From contig NZ_CP113054.1 of the NCBI RefSeq assembly GCF_026625605.1, positions 4,402,001 to 4,466,000 on the forward strand: DNA of 64,000 nt. The letters run 5' to 3'. Below the pieces are notes generated by a model. It saw only the letters and a list, made by a program, of their open reading frames with translations, was not told the origin of the DNA and did no database searches. Positions within the stretch are counted from its first letter, which is position 1. Each line of letters opens with the position of its first letter. This DNA is from Luteolibacter sp. SL250. Its GTDB lineage: Bacteria; Verrucomicrobiota; Verrucomicrobiia; Verrucomicrobiales; Akkermansiaceae. The translations under genes were made by a program, and so were the position numbers. Shown here in pieces: positions 8,060 through 17,452 of this stretch.

Positions 8060-9655
8060 ATGCCAGATGCCGTGGAAGCCAACCCGCCACTCCGTTACAA
8101 GGTCCTGATTCTCGGCGGCGGCTTCGCCGGAGCTTACTGCGCGAAGGCACTGGGAAAACTCCTCGGTCCGAAGGCGGTCGATGAGGTGGCGCTGGTCGCG
8201 GAACGGAACGCGATGGTGTTCCACCCGATGCTGGCGGAAGTCGCTGGTTCCGCGCTGGCCCCGCAGGATGTGGTCCACCCGCTCCGGCAGTTCTGCCGCA
8301 ACGTGGACGTCCTCCAGGCAAAGGTGCAGCACATCGACTGGCAGGGGAAGAAAGTCATCGTCGATGGCGGCCGCTTCACCCGCAACCAGACCATCCATTT
8401 CGAGCATCTGGTCGTCACCCTGGGCAGCATCACCGACCTGAGCCGGGTGCCAGGCATGACCGAGCACGGGATGCCGATGAAGTCCGTGACCGACGCCCTC
8501 CGCATTCGTTCCGCCATCATCAATCGGCTGGAGGAAGCGAACCTTGCCAGTGATGAGGAGGTGCGGAAACGCCTCCTCACTTTCACCATCGTCGGTGGCG
8601 GCTACACCGGTGTGGAAACCGCCGGCCAGATCCTCGACCTGGTGAAAGGAGCGAAGGAATTCTACGCCAACCTCAACAACACGCCCGCACGGGTGGTCCT
8701 CATCCACAGCCGCGCGCATCTGCTCGAGGAGATCGGCCCGGAACTGGGCGACCACGCCCAGCGCGTGCTCGAAAGGCGGGGCATGGAGATCATTCTCAAC
8801 TCCCGCGTCAATGAGGCGACCTCAGGCAGGATCACCTACAACCAGACGAACTCCATCGGAACGCACACCATCATCTCCAGCATCGGTAACGCGCCGAACC
8901 CCGCCGTCATGGATCTCTGCCGGCAGCTCGGCATCGAACCGGAGAAGGGCCGGATCCCCACCCTACCCACCATGCAGGTCGCCGGGCATCCCACCCTGTG
9001 GGCGGCGGGCGACTGCGCCGCCGTACCGTGGGACGACGAGGGGGAGATGAAGACCTCCCCGCCCACCGCCCAGTTCGCCCTCCGCCAAGGCACCCGCATC
9101 GGCCGCAACATCGCCGCCGTCCTCAAAGGGGAAAAGGCAGCCCCCTTCACCTACCGCTACATGGGACAGCTCGCCACCGTCGGCACGCGGGAGGCGGTCG
9201 CGGAAGTCATGGGCTACCGCTTCAGCGGCTTCATCGCGTGGTGGATGTGGCGCACCATCTACCTGGCAAAGCTCCCCGGCACCGCGCGGAAGCTGCGCGT
9301 CATCTTCGACTGGACCTTCGAGCTCCTTTTCCCGAGGGATCTCGCCCTGCCCGTCGCCGCAACCCCGGACCCCATGCCCTCCGTCCACTTCGAGGCCGGC
9401 GAGACGTTCATTGAAAAAGGCGACGTCTGCCGCGCCTACCTCATGGTCCGGTCCGGTCTCATCACCGCCACAGCCCCCGGAGAGGAAGACCGCCACTACG
9501 GCCCCGGCAGCATCATCGACCAGGCGGAAACCGAGAACGGCCTGTGGAAACGCAACCTCACCGCCGTGGAGAGCTCCGACGCCATCATCTTCCGCGGCCG
9601 CATGCTCGAACTCCTGAAGGGCGGCGTGAGGCTGGTGCCGGGAGCGGCGCGTTGA
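8060..9655 (+). CDS. ndh: Type II NADH dehydrogenase with C-terminal sensor-like domain
   Basis: A 531-residue flavoprotein that passes electrons from NADH to quinone without pumping protons. The ATG at 8060 follows the rhodanese gene; longer in-frame starts lie inside that gene. An FAD dinucleotide fold opens the protein (VLILGGGFAGAYCAKAL, about 15-32), the NAD fold is at FTIVGGGYTGVETAG (about 176-190), and AAGDCAAVPW is the third flavin contact. Residues 390-435 include the amphipathic Trp-rich segment used for membrane binding. Unlike ordinary NDH-2 (about 400-430 residues), some 85 residues follow (FEAGETFIEKGDVCRAYLMVRSG, read here as FEAGETF...YLMVRSG), which look like a cyclic-nucleotide-binding or cupin-like barrel. 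Confidence 0.9.
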   Translation: MPDAVEANPPLRYKVLILGGGFAGAYCAKALGKLLGPKAVDEVALVAERNAMVFHPMLAEVAGSALAPQDVVHPLRQFCRNVDVLQAKVQHIDWQGKKVIVDGGRFTRNQTIHFEHLVVTLGSITDLSRVPGMTEHGMPMKSVTDALRIRSAIINRLEEANLASDEEVRKRLLTFTIVGGGYTGVETAGQILDLVKGAKEFYANLNNTPARVVLIHSRAHLLEEIGPELGDHAQRVLERRGMEIILNSRVNEATSGRITYNQTNSIGTHTIISSIGNAPNPAVMDLCRQLGIEPEKGRIPTLPTMQVAGHPTLWAAGDCAAVPWDDEGEMKTSPPTAQFALRQGTRIGRNIAAVLKGEKAAPFTYRYMGQLATVGTREAVAEVMGYRFSGFIAWWMWRTIYLAKLPGTARKLRVIFDWTFELLFPRDLALPVAATPDPMPSVHFEAGETFIEKGDVCRAYLMVRSGLITATAPGEEDRHYGPGSIIDQAETENGLWKRNLTAVESSDAIIFRGRMLELLKGGVRLVPGAAR

Positions 9656-9819
9656 GAACGTTCTCCCTGACAGGCAATGGTTGGCCACCCGCATCCATCA
9701 TTTGCTTGCAGGCACCGGACGGTTCCGGCATTTTCCAGGCAGCCCCACGCAGCATGTCCCACCAGCCCTTTGTCTTGCTGGTCTGTCTGCGCACCCACTG
9801 CAAGAATCTGAAGATTTCC

Positions 9820-12399
9820 ATGGAGGCCGTGGTTCGGCTGGGGATCGCGATGACATTACTTTTGGAGCCGGTGGGGGCACAACCCGCATACGACGGAGAA
9901 ACCAAGGTCAGCGTGTGGACCGCGAAGCTGGAAGCGGCCAAGGACCATGACACCCTCTCCACGCGCATCCAGGCAGTCGGAGAGTTCCTGACCGGACTGC
10001 CGGACATCTCGTTTCCGGATCCCGATGGATCGCTTTTCAATACGGGCTTTCTTGCGCGACACGAACTCCTCATGACCCAAGGGAAGGCGGTGGAACACTT
10101 CTCACGTGCCATCCGGGAGGCGAGGGAACACGCTGTCGAGCCGCGCTGGGATCTGAAGACCGGCAAGCCCATCGGACCGAAAGGCGCATGGGAGATGGAC
10201 ACGGCACGATGGAAGTCATTCACCGTGGCGATCGACGTGTTGGGCCTGTTGCTGGATCCGTCCGCCGTCCGGGAGCTGTGCTCGCTCCTGGACGGCCCGC
10301 AGATATATGCAACCCCCGTTGAAGATGACGGCAACAACGGCGGCTTCCTCTTTCTCCGTCTGGAAGAGAGTGCCGCGGAGAAAGTCAGGAGATTTCCCCT
10401 CATGGATCCACCTTGTCCCAGAAGAATGGAACACGTGTTTTATCTTTGGGCGGAATGGATGAAGGAACTGCGGTCCGGAAGCCGCACGCTGGCATTCATG
10501 GGAGACACGAGCGGCTATCGCTTCATGCCCGATGGAACCTTGGAAGCATTCCCCCGCGACCCATCCCACGACAACGCGAGATGGTTCCTGAAAGGTGGGG
10601 ACGCCGTCGTGAACGATCCCGTTTCCACAGGGATATCCCTCGGCAGGGCGTTGAGATTCGATCAAATTCCGCGGCGGGTGCTGGAACGCGCGACCAGCCC
10701 GCTGTCGTTGGTGGTCGATGATGAAGACAATAGGGGCAGGGATGTCATCATCTATCTGGTGAACCGCACTGGTGAACCCGTGAAAGGGATCGTAGGAGGT
10801 TACGATCTGATCACGAGCGAGGTGTGGCTGCGCGGGAGATGGCAATCCCGGGAAGAAATCAAAGGAATCTGCGGGACAGGAATCCGTCCCCGGGATCTTC
10901 CCGCCGGCCACGCCACCGCAATATTGGGAAGGTCTCCCGTGGCAGGAGACATCGGCGGCAGGATCCGCTACCGCCTCGGAAAATTTCTCTCCGAACCACA
11001 GGATGGCCGCTACAACCTCAAACAGGTCGAAAAGATGGAGGCACGCACCCTTGCGACTATCCACGGCCCATGGAGACATGGAGGCACCGTGGAAAACAAT
11101 TGGAGCAAGGGCCAAGCCGCCTCCAACCCGGAGGAATTCATGGCGATACTGGAACTGAAGCGATCCTTATGCGGCTTCGCCCCTGCGGATCGTCTCGGAT
11201 TCCAACGATGGCTGGCGGATCGCCAGCGCGCTCCCGAAAGCACCCCGGAGGAAATATCAACCTACCGTAGGATGGAAGAAGTGCTGGCACGACCTTCCGA
11301 GCCGGACGGCAACCTCCAAACGCTCCTCGAACGATGCCTGGGCGCCCTCGGGCATGAGGGCAGGAAAGCTTTCGGCACCCCTGAAAGGTGCCGGGTGGCG
11401 ACGTGGAGGTATCTTTTCGAGGTGATGAACTACCAATCCCACCTCCCGCCCACACTCCGGGCCACCTTCTCACCGGAGAGCATCCGGAGACTGGGCGTCC
11501 AAACCAAGCTCGCTCTGGATTCCCACGACATGGCGGAGCGCGAGATCGCCGCCCGGATGGCAGCGTACACACAGGCATTCGACCTGGGCATACCACTGGA
11601 CACCTTCCGTGCTTTCCTCGAACAACCGCAACTGGCCCCGCACGGCCTAGGAGGCCTTTCATTGAGGGGACAGAAGCAGGAAAGCATCCGCTGGCTTGTC
11701 GAAAACGTGATGCGCGACGATCTCGACATTCTCGCCTGCTTCCGCGCGGCAAGTTACGGGAAAAGAACTGACTGGACTGAGTCCGAAGAGAAAATGATGC
11801 CGCATCTTTTCCACCGCGATCCCCTTGGTACGATCGCGATCCTCGGATTACATCGGGATCGCCTGCCTCATCACAGATTCCCCCCAAACTGCGTGGAGGA
11901 TCTGCGCACATTCCTCCGGACGGAAATCTCGGGAAAAGGAAGGACCCGCTGGAAAACGGATGGCCCCATCATCCGCCCCAACGAGCACCAGCCCATCCCA
12001 GCCCACCGGTTGGCAACAGGACTGAGATTTCTGGTGGAACTGGGGGCCGACGAAGATCTGGCGCTGCTCCAGTCCGCCCTGGATCATCCGGCCTCCTATC
12101 AATCAGCAGCCAGAGGATATCCCGTTGTCTTCTTTCCCTTGCGATCTGAGGCGAAAAATCTCCTCCGCATCGGGAAACTACCGGTCCCTGAAGGCATCGT
12201 AACCGAGATTGAGCTGAAACCCTCGCCCGGGTTGGAGCCACCCATCCCGGCTGTCGGGTATTGGACTGACAGGATCTCCGGACAGATCCAGGGGAACACC
12301 ACCCCTCTGCGATGGACGAGCGGTGTTCTCCTCGCGTCGTCGATCTGTGGGTGGTGGTTTCTGAGGAAATCACGAAGGCGTTCGGAATCACCTGAATGA
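9820..12399 (+). CDS. Large secreted, C-terminally anchored protein of unknown function
   Basis: About 859 residues from the ATG at 9820, which gives a signal peptide (MEAVVRLGIAMTLLLEPVGA); an ATG at 9754 would add 22 residues. The body has no domain I can name: it is mainly helical, rich in Arg, Trp and Pro, with a stretch near 290-420 that looks beta-rich. At the very end a hydrophobic segment (SGVLLASSICGWWFL) is followed by RKSRRR, a type I membrane anchor. The PEP-CTERM and LPxTG motifs are absent. It is flanked by NADH dehydrogenase upstream and cutA (convergent, 11 bp away), neither of which hints at its role. Confidence 0.75.
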   Translation: MEAVVRLGIAMTLLLEPVGAQPAYDGETKVSVWTAKLEAAKDHDTLSTRIQAVGEFLTGLPDISFPDPDGSLFNTGFLARHELLMTQGKAVEHFSRAIREAREHAVEPRWDLKTGKPIGPKGAWEMDTARWKSFTVAIDVLGLLLDPSAVRELCSLLDGPQIYATPVEDDGNNGGFLFLRLEESAAEKVRRFPLMDPPCPRRMEHVFYLWAEWMKELRSGSRTLAFMGDTSGYRFMPDGTLEAFPRDPSHDNARWFLKGGDAVVNDPVSTGISLGRALRFDQIPRRVLERATSPLSLVVDDEDNRGRDVIIYLVNRTGEPVKGIVGGYDLITSEVWLRGRWQSREEIKGICGTGIRPRDLPAGHATAILGRSPVAGDIGGRIRYRLGKFLSEPQDGRYNLKQVEKMEARTLATIHGPWRHGGTVENNWSKGQAASNPEEFMAILELKRSLCGFAPADRLGFQRWLADRQRAPESTPEEISTYRRMEEVLARPSEPDGNLQTLLERCLGALGHEGRKAFGTPERCRVATWRYLFEVMNYQSHLPPTLRATFSPESIRRLGVQTKLALDSHDMAEREIAARMAAYTQAFDLGIPLDTFRAFLEQPQLAPHGLGGLSLRGQKQESIRWLVENVMRDDLDILACFRAASYGKRTDWTESEEKMMPHLFHRDPLGTIAILGLHRDRLPHHRFPPNCVEDLRTFLRTEISGKGRTRWKTDGPIIRPNEHQPIPAHRLATGLRFLVELGADEDLALLQSALDHPASYQSAARGYPVVFFPLRSEAKNLLRIGKLPVPEGIVTEIELKPSPGLEPPIPAVGYWTDRISGQIQGNTTPLRWTSGVLLASSICGWWFLRKSRRRSESPE

Positions 12400-12410
12400 A
12401 GGTGACTCTC

Positions 12411-12728
12411 TCACACCCCCACCTGCTCCATGATCCACCGGCCATAAGCCGCCGAGACATCCGCCGTGCGGAGGGCCACGACCTCCGGCACGTCATAGGG
12501 GTGGAGGGCGAGCAATTCGTCGCGGAAGGCTGGGAAGCCCGCCGCGGTGGTCTTGAAGATGGCCATGACTTCGCCGGCCGTTTCGATCTTGCCCTGCCAG
12601 CGGTAGATGGAAGTGAGGCCGGGCAGAAGATTCACGCACGCAGCCAGTTGCTTTTCCACCAGCAGCGTGCCAATCTGTCGCGCCTTTTCCTCATCAGGAA
12701 ATGTCGAGATGACCAGCAAGAGATCCAT
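12411..12728 (-). CDS. cutA: CutA divalent-cation tolerance family protein
   Basis: A 105-residue protein that matches the CutA family over its whole length: MDLLLVISTFPDEEKARQI at the start, KQLAACVNLLPGLTSIYRWQGKIE in the middle (landmark AACVN...YRW.GKI), and the end motif PYDVPEVVAL. CutA forms very stable trimers and was first linked to copper tolerance; its general function remains unclear. The ATG at 12728 gives the normal length; reading further upstream runs into the divergent kinase gene. Thirty-five bases separate the two divergent starts. Confidence 0.95.
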   Translation of the reverse strand: MDLLLVISTFPDEEKARQIGTLLVEKQLAACVNLLPGLTSIYRWQGKIETAGEVMAIFKTTAAGFPAFRDELLALHPYDVPEVVALRTADVSAAYGRWIMEQVGV

Positions 12729-12763
12729 TCCCCTGCTTAACCGATAACCGAACTTCCAGAAAG

Positions 12764-13921
12764 GTGAAACCCGGCTTCCTCGACAAACTCGTTTCCCGGC
12801 TGGACAGCGTGGACCCGGGGGAGGTGCACCAACTGGTGACCCGCCTGATCCGGGAAAAGGGCACGCTGACGAAGGTGTTCGAGGCACTGCGGGAGGGGGT
12901 CATCATCCTGGACCCGGAAAGCCGGGTGGACTTCATGAACACGGCCGCCTGCCAATTTTTCGGACTGGACCCGAAGCGGGCAACCGGGGAACTGATCGCC
13001 AGCCAGATCCGCGGGCTGGACTGGGAAAGCCTCGCCCGGCCCGGGCATGCCGTGTCCCGGGATCTGGAGGTGTTCTACCCGGACCACCGCTATCTGAATT
13101 TCTACCTCGCTCCGATCGAGGACTCCGGCGCGCCGCTGGGCCACGTGATGCTGGTGCGCGACCTGACAACCACCCGGGCGGAGGCGGAGGAAACGCTGGA
13201 GACGGAACGGCTCAACGCGCTGACCCTGCTGGCGGCCGGGGTGGCCCATGAAATCGGGAATCCACTCAACTCGCTGGACATCCACCTCCAGTTGATGGGG
13301 CGGAAGCTGCGCAAGCTGGCCGCCGGGGACCGTGGTCCGCTGGAGGAAAATCTGAAGACCGCCCGCCAGGAGATCCAGCGGCTGGACACCATCCTCAAGC
13401 AGTTCCTCCACGCCGTCCGGCCGACGAAGCCGACCCGCGAGCGGTGCGACCTGCATTTCCTGCTGAAGGAAACGCTGAAGCTGCTGGAACCGGAGCTGGC
13501 GTCCCGCAACATCGCCGTGGAGCTGGACCTGGCGGAGTTCCTGCCCCCCGCCAATGTCGATGGCGGCCAGTTCCAGCAGGTTTTCTACAACCTGATCCGG
13601 AATGCCTACCAGGCGCTGCCAGGGCAGAACGGCCGCATCAGCATCCGCACCCGGTTCACCGAATACGAGTTCGTCATCACCATCGAGGATAACGGCACCG
13701 GCATTTCCCCGGAGCACATGGGGGCCTTGTTCGAGCCCTACCGCACCACGAAGTCCTCCGGCTCCGGGCTGGGCCTGCTCATCGTGCGCCGGATCATCCG
13801 CGAACACGGCGGGGAGATCGAGATCGACAGCAAGGAGAACTCCGGCACCCGCATCCACATCCACCTGCCGCGCGGCGACCGCAGCCCGCGGTTGCTCGCT
13901 TCACCCACCATCGACCTCTGA
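12764..13921 (+). CDS. Cytoplasmic PAS-domain histidine kinase, NtrB-like
   Basis: A 385-residue soluble sensor kinase with a GTG start. A PAS fold occupies about 38-135 (FEALREGVIILDPESRV...). The dimerisation/phosphoacceptor helix has His162 in GVAHEIGNPLNS. The ATP-binding domain follows with N box NLIRNAYQALPG, G1 box DNGTGISP, and G2 box SGSGLGLLIVRRI. There is no membrane segment, so the signal is intracellular. The sigma-54 response regulator begins three bases after the stop codon, as in NtrB-NtrC pairs; phosphotransfer between them is inferred from this. The stimulus is unknown. Confidence 0.93.
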   Translation: MKPGFLDKLVSRLDSVDPGEVHQLVTRLIREKGTLTKVFEALREGVIILDPESRVDFMNTAACQFFGLDPKRATGELIASQIRGLDWESLARPGHAVSRDLEVFYPDHRYLNFYLAPIEDSGAPLGHVMLVRDLTTTRAEAEETLETERLNALTLLAAGVAHEIGNPLNSLDIHLQLMGRKLRKLAAGDRGPLEENLKTARQEIQRLDTILKQFLHAVRPTKPTRERCDLHFLLKETLKLLEPELASRNIAVELDLAEFLPPANVDGGQFQQVFYNLIRNAYQALPGQNGRISIRTRFTEYEFVITIEDNGTGISPEHMGALFEPYRTTKSSGSGLGLLIVRRIIREHGGEIEIDSKENSGTRIHIHLPRGDRSPRLLASPTIDL

Positions 13922-13924
13922 CCC

Positions 13925-15292
13925 ATGCTCCCCACCCTCCTCATCGTCGATGACGAACGCGCCACGCGCGAAGGCCTCCGCAGCGCGCTGGAGGAGGAGT
14001 TCGACGTCTATACCGCTTCCGGGGTGGAGGAGGCGCTGACGATCCTGAAGTCCGAGCCGATCCAGCTCCTGCTGACCGACCTGCGGCTGGGCGGGGACTC
14101 CGGGATGGACCTGCTGGAGATGGCGCAGAAGCTGCCGGAGCCGCCCGTTTCCCTGATCATGACCGCCTACGGCTCCGTGGACACCGCGGTGGAGGCCATG
14201 CGGCGCGGGGCCTGGCACTTCGTTACGAAGCCGCTCAACCTCGACGAGGTGGAGATGCTGCTGAAGCGTGCGCTGCGCGGGCGGACGCTGGAGACGGAGA
14301 ACCGCCAGCTCGTCACCCAGGTCAAGCAGGCGCACAAGATCGACAAACTGATCGGCAAATCCCCGGCGATGAACCGGGTGTTCGACCTGATCCGCCAGGT
14401 GGCGCCCACCCGCGCCACCATCCTCATCGAGGGTGAGTCCGGCACCGGCAAGGAGGTGGTGGCGAACACCCTGCACCATCTCTCCGGGCGGCCTGTTGGA
14501 AAGATGGTCACGGTGAACTGCGCCGCCCTTTCCCCGCAGTTGCTGGAGAGCGAGCTGTTCGGCCATGAGAAAGGCGCGTTCACCGGCGCGGCGCAGAAGC
14601 GCATCGGCAGGTTCGAACAGGCAGACGGCGGCACGCTGTTCCTGGATGAGATCGGGGAAATCGACGCGCCCACCCAGGTGAAGCTGCTGCGGATGCTGTC
14701 CGAACGGACGATCGAGCGGGTGGGATCCAACACCCCGATCAAGGTGGATGTCCGGGTCATCACCGCGACCAACAAGAACCTGCTGTCACTGGTGGAGCAG
14801 GGAACGTTCCGGGAGGACCTCTATTTCCGCCTGAATGTGGTCAAGCTGGAGATGCCTCCGCTGAGAACCCGGCGCGAAGACATCGTCCTGCTGGCCAACA
14901 GCTTCCTGGGCGAGTTCGCCAAGGAGAACGACCGCCCTAAGAAGCCCCTGACGGACGGGGCCATGCAGTTGCTGCTGTCCTACCCATGGCCGGGCAACGT
15001 CCGGGAGCTGCGCACGGCCATCGAGCACGGGGTGGTGATGAGCAACGATCCCGTCATCGATGTCCGTCATCTGCCCCAATTCCTTCATTCCGCGCCAATT
15101 CCGAAGATCGACGCGCCGTTGCTCCTCAAAAACCCGCTTGTCGCGCCTGCCGATTTCAACTTGCATGCGCTTGAAAGCAACGCGATCCGCGGTGCCCTCG
15201 CCGCGGCGGGTGACAACCGGACCCGCGCCGCCGAACTGCTGGGAATCAGCCGCCGCACACTTCAACGCAAATTGAAGGAATTCAATTTCTGA
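13925..15292 (+). CDS. Sigma-54-dependent response regulator, NtrC family
   Basis: A 455-residue transcription activator with three domains. The receiver (1-120) has the acidic pair VDDE and phosphoacceptor Asp52. The AAA+ domain (about 140-375) has Walker A GESGTGKE and the sigma-54 contact loop ELFGHEKGAFTGA, followed by DGGTLFLDEIGE (Walker B). The C-terminal Fis-type helix-turn-helix is RAAELLGISRRTLQRKLKEF. It would melt RNA polymerase-sigma-54 promoters when phosphorylated by the adjacent kinase. Its targets are not evident, although the membrane protein 23 bp downstream could be one. Confidence 0.95.
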   Translation: MLPTLLIVDDERATREGLRSALEEEFDVYTASGVEEALTILKSEPIQLLLTDLRLGGDSGMDLLEMAQKLPEPPVSLIMTAYGSVDTAVEAMRRGAWHFVTKPLNLDEVEMLLKRALRGRTLETENRQLVTQVKQAHKIDKLIGKSPAMNRVFDLIRQVAPTRATILIEGESGTGKEVVANTLHHLSGRPVGKMVTVNCAALSPQLLESELFGHEKGAFTGAAQKRIGRFEQADGGTLFLDEIGEIDAPTQVKLLRMLSERTIERVGSNTPIKVDVRVITATNKNLLSLVEQGTFREDLYFRLNVVKLEMPPLRTRREDIVLLANSFLGEFAKENDRPKKPLTDGAMQLLLSYPWPGNVRELRTAIEHGVVMSNDPVIDVRHLPQFLHSAPIPKIDAPLLLKNPLVAPADFNLHALESNAIRGALAAAGDNRTRAAELLGISRRTLQRKLKEFNF

Positions 15293-15315
15293 CGACCCCC
15301 ATTCCAACTCCACCT

Positions 15316-17118
15316 ATGAGCCAACGCCCTGTCCTGGAAAAAGGCACTCTGATCCGCCGCACGGTTTTCATCCTGGTCCTGATCATCCTCACCTTCGCCA
15401 ACCTGTTCGCGCTGTTCAAAGGACTGAACGCCCCCAAGGGGATGGAGCAGGCACAGATCGCCCGTGAAATCGCACGGGGCAACGGATTCTCCACGAAGAT
15501 GATCAGCCCCGCCGCCTATGACATGGCCTCCAAGGGTTTTTCCGAGACCGTGGCCCTCAAAGACTTCAAGGACACCTACCACGCGCCGCTCAACCCCCTG
15601 GTCAACTCCGTGGTGCTGCGTCTGATCGGCGCGAACGAAGCCGACGCCTGGCCGATGAAGGAAAAGGAGATGGTGTTTCCCCTGGACCGGGTCATCGCGG
15701 CCATCTCGACGCTGTTTTTCCTGATGTCCATCGCGGTCACCTACCTGCTGGTGACGAGGATATTCGACCCGAAGATCGCCGCCGTCACGGCCATCATCAT
15801 GCTGTTCTGCCAGACGTTCTGGGACTTTTCGCTCAGCGGACTGCCGCAGATGCTGATGCTGCTGCTGTTCACCTCCGGCCTCTACTTCGTCTACCGGGCG
15901 GTTGAGGCCCAGGCGGAAGGACGCCTCCCCTTTGTCCCGGCCCTCATCGCAGGGGTTTTCTTCACCCTGCTCGCCCTCACGCACTGGATGACGGTGTGGA
16001 TCGCGCTGGGCTACGTCATCTATGCCGCGCTGGCGTTCCGCCCCCGGGGTGTCATCGGCGCGGCGGTCATCGTGCTCATTATCCTCGCCGCGGTCGGCCC
16101 GATGCTGCGCGCCTACCGGGTCACGGATTCGCCGTTCGGTGCCGCGTTCCTCAGCCTCTACAACGGCGTGGGCATGGGCACGGAGGAAGCGGTGATGCGC
16201 GGGCACGACCTGACGGAAGCGGCGGCGGTGACGGACGGCCTGGTCATGAAGATCGTCCGCACCACGCTTCTCCAGACCATGGACATCATCCCGCTGCTTG
16301 CGGGCATCGTGGTGGCCCCGTTGTTCTTCCTTTCCCTGCTGCATCCCTTCAAGCGCGCGCCGATCGCCAACTTCCGCTGGGTGCTCCTGCTGATGTGGGT
16401 GACCACCGCGGTCGGCCTGTCGTTTTATGGAGTCTCCAGCAAAGGGCTGGACCCGAACCAGCTCCACCTGCTGTTCGCCCCCATCATGGCGGCCTACGGG
16501 ATCGCCTTCGTGTCGATCCTCTGGTCACGCCTCACCGTGGTGAACACCACGCCATTCATGAGGAACACGCATCTTTACGTGATCGTCCTCGTGTGCGCGA
16601 TGCCCATGATGATCATCCTGCCGCGGCAGGTCATCAATGGTATGAACATGCGCGACAGCGGCGGCCTGCCCCATTGGCCGCCCTACTACGCGCCGGCGCT
16701 CAACATCGGCCTGAAGAAGGTGGTGAAGGAAAACGAGATCGTCGTGGCGGACCAGCCATGGGCGGTGGCGTGGTATGCGGACCGGGTCAGCCTGTGGCTG
16801 CCCACGACGCGGAGGGGTTTCGAGAAGTTCGAGACCATCGCGGCGGATTCCCAGACACCGTTGACCGGCATCCTGATTTCCCCGGTCTCCAACCAGCACG
16901 GCTCCATTGCGGAGATCTACCAGCAGTACCAGGACTTCACCTCGCTGGTCATCGACGGCCGGACCTATGCCTCCACCTCCGGCCTGCGCACCTTTGACAA
17001 GGATCCGAAGCTGGAAGGCATCGCCAAACGCTATCCCTATCCCCTGCCACTGTTCGGCGTGGACATGATCTTCTACAGCGACCGTGCGATCCGCTCCACC
17101 TCAGAACCCGGCCGCTGA
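15316..17118 (+). CDS. Polytopic membrane protein, GT-C glycosyltransferase-like
   Basis: A 600-residue inner-membrane protein. I count about ten hydrophobic segments between residues 15 and 450, and the last 150 residues form an extracytoplasmic domain. The pattern resembles the PMT/ArnT (GT-C) superfamily: a first membrane helix, then a large loop with acidic residues (GMEQAQIAREIARGNGFSTKM, landmark QAQIAREI.RG.GF) where such enzymes begin their catalytic loop. The Glu/Gln at this site differs from the usual acidic pair, so activity as a sugar transferase is a guess. It is 23 bp after the NtrC-like gene and four bases before xseB. Confidence 0.75.
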   Translation: MSQRPVLEKGTLIRRTVFILVLIILTFANLFALFKGLNAPKGMEQAQIAREIARGNGFSTKMISPAAYDMASKGFSETVALKDFKDTYHAPLNPLVNSVVLRLIGANEADAWPMKEKEMVFPLDRVIAAISTLFFLMSIAVTYLLVTRIFDPKIAAVTAIIMLFCQTFWDFSLSGLPQMLMLLLFTSGLYFVYRAVEAQAEGRLPFVPALIAGVFFTLLALTHWMTVWIALGYVIYAALAFRPRGVIGAAVIVLIILAAVGPMLRAYRVTDSPFGAAFLSLYNGVGMGTEEAVMRGHDLTEAAAVTDGLVMKIVRTTLLQTMDIIPLLAGIVVAPLFFLSLLHPFKRAPIANFRWVLLLMWVTTAVGLSFYGVSSKGLDPNQLHLLFAPIMAAYGIAFVSILWSRLTVVNTTPFMRNTHLYVIVLVCAMPMMIILPRQVINGMNMRDSGGLPHWPPYYAPALNIGLKKVVKENEIVVADQPWAVAWYADRVSLWLPTTRRGFEKFETIAADSQTPLTGILISPVSNQHGSIAEIYQQYQDFTSLVIDGRTYASTSGLRTFDKDPKLEGIAKRYPYPLPLFGVDMIFYSDRAIRSTSEPGR

Positions 17119-17122
17119 ACCG

Positions 17123-17452
17123 ATGGCAAAGCAGAATCCAGCATCCACCCCCAAGGGCGGCCCCAGCTTCGAGGAGGCCATCAGCAATCTGGAAGCCATC
17201 GTGGAGGCCATGGAGCACGATCAGCTCCCCCTGGGCGAGCTCGTGGAACACTATGAAAAGGGGACGACCCTCCTCAACACGTGCGAATCCCTCCTCAAGG
17301 AAGCCAAATCCCGGATCGAACTGATCACCCTCCGAAATCAGACGGAAATCGGGCTGGAAACCGACACTGATCCCGCGCACATTCCCGGGCCCGCCAGCGC
17401 CGCCCGCCCCGCGGCCGATCCCGACGACGATGACGACATCCGCCTCTTCTAA
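17123..17452 (+). CDS. xseB: Exodeoxyribonuclease VII small subunit
   Basis: The XseB subunit, which assembles with XseA to degrade single-stranded DNA. The family signature is clear: SFEEAISNLEAIVEAMEHDQ, LPLGELVEHYEKGTTLL and a C-terminal helix KEAKSRIELI. At 109 residues it is longer than the usual 70-85: a low-complexity tail rich in Pro, Ala and Asp ends in DDDDDIRLF, and the last 23 bases of this tail are also the beginning of dxs in another frame. No xseA is present in the window. Confidence 0.92.
   Translation: MAKQNPASTPKGGPSFEEAISNLEAIVEAMEHDQLPLGELVEHYEKGTTLLNTCESLLKEAKSRIELITLRNQTEIGLETDTDPAHIPGPASAARPAADPDDDDDIRLF

Noticed and set aside
9654-9665. Palindrome GAGAACGTTCTC after the NADH dehydrogenase gene
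   Set aside because: It overlaps the stop codon, has no promoter context and may be chance.
12348-12399. PEP-CTERM or LPxTG sorting signal at the end of the large secreted protein
   Set aside because: A membrane helix and basic tail are present, but neither the PEP nor the LPxTG motif precedes them.
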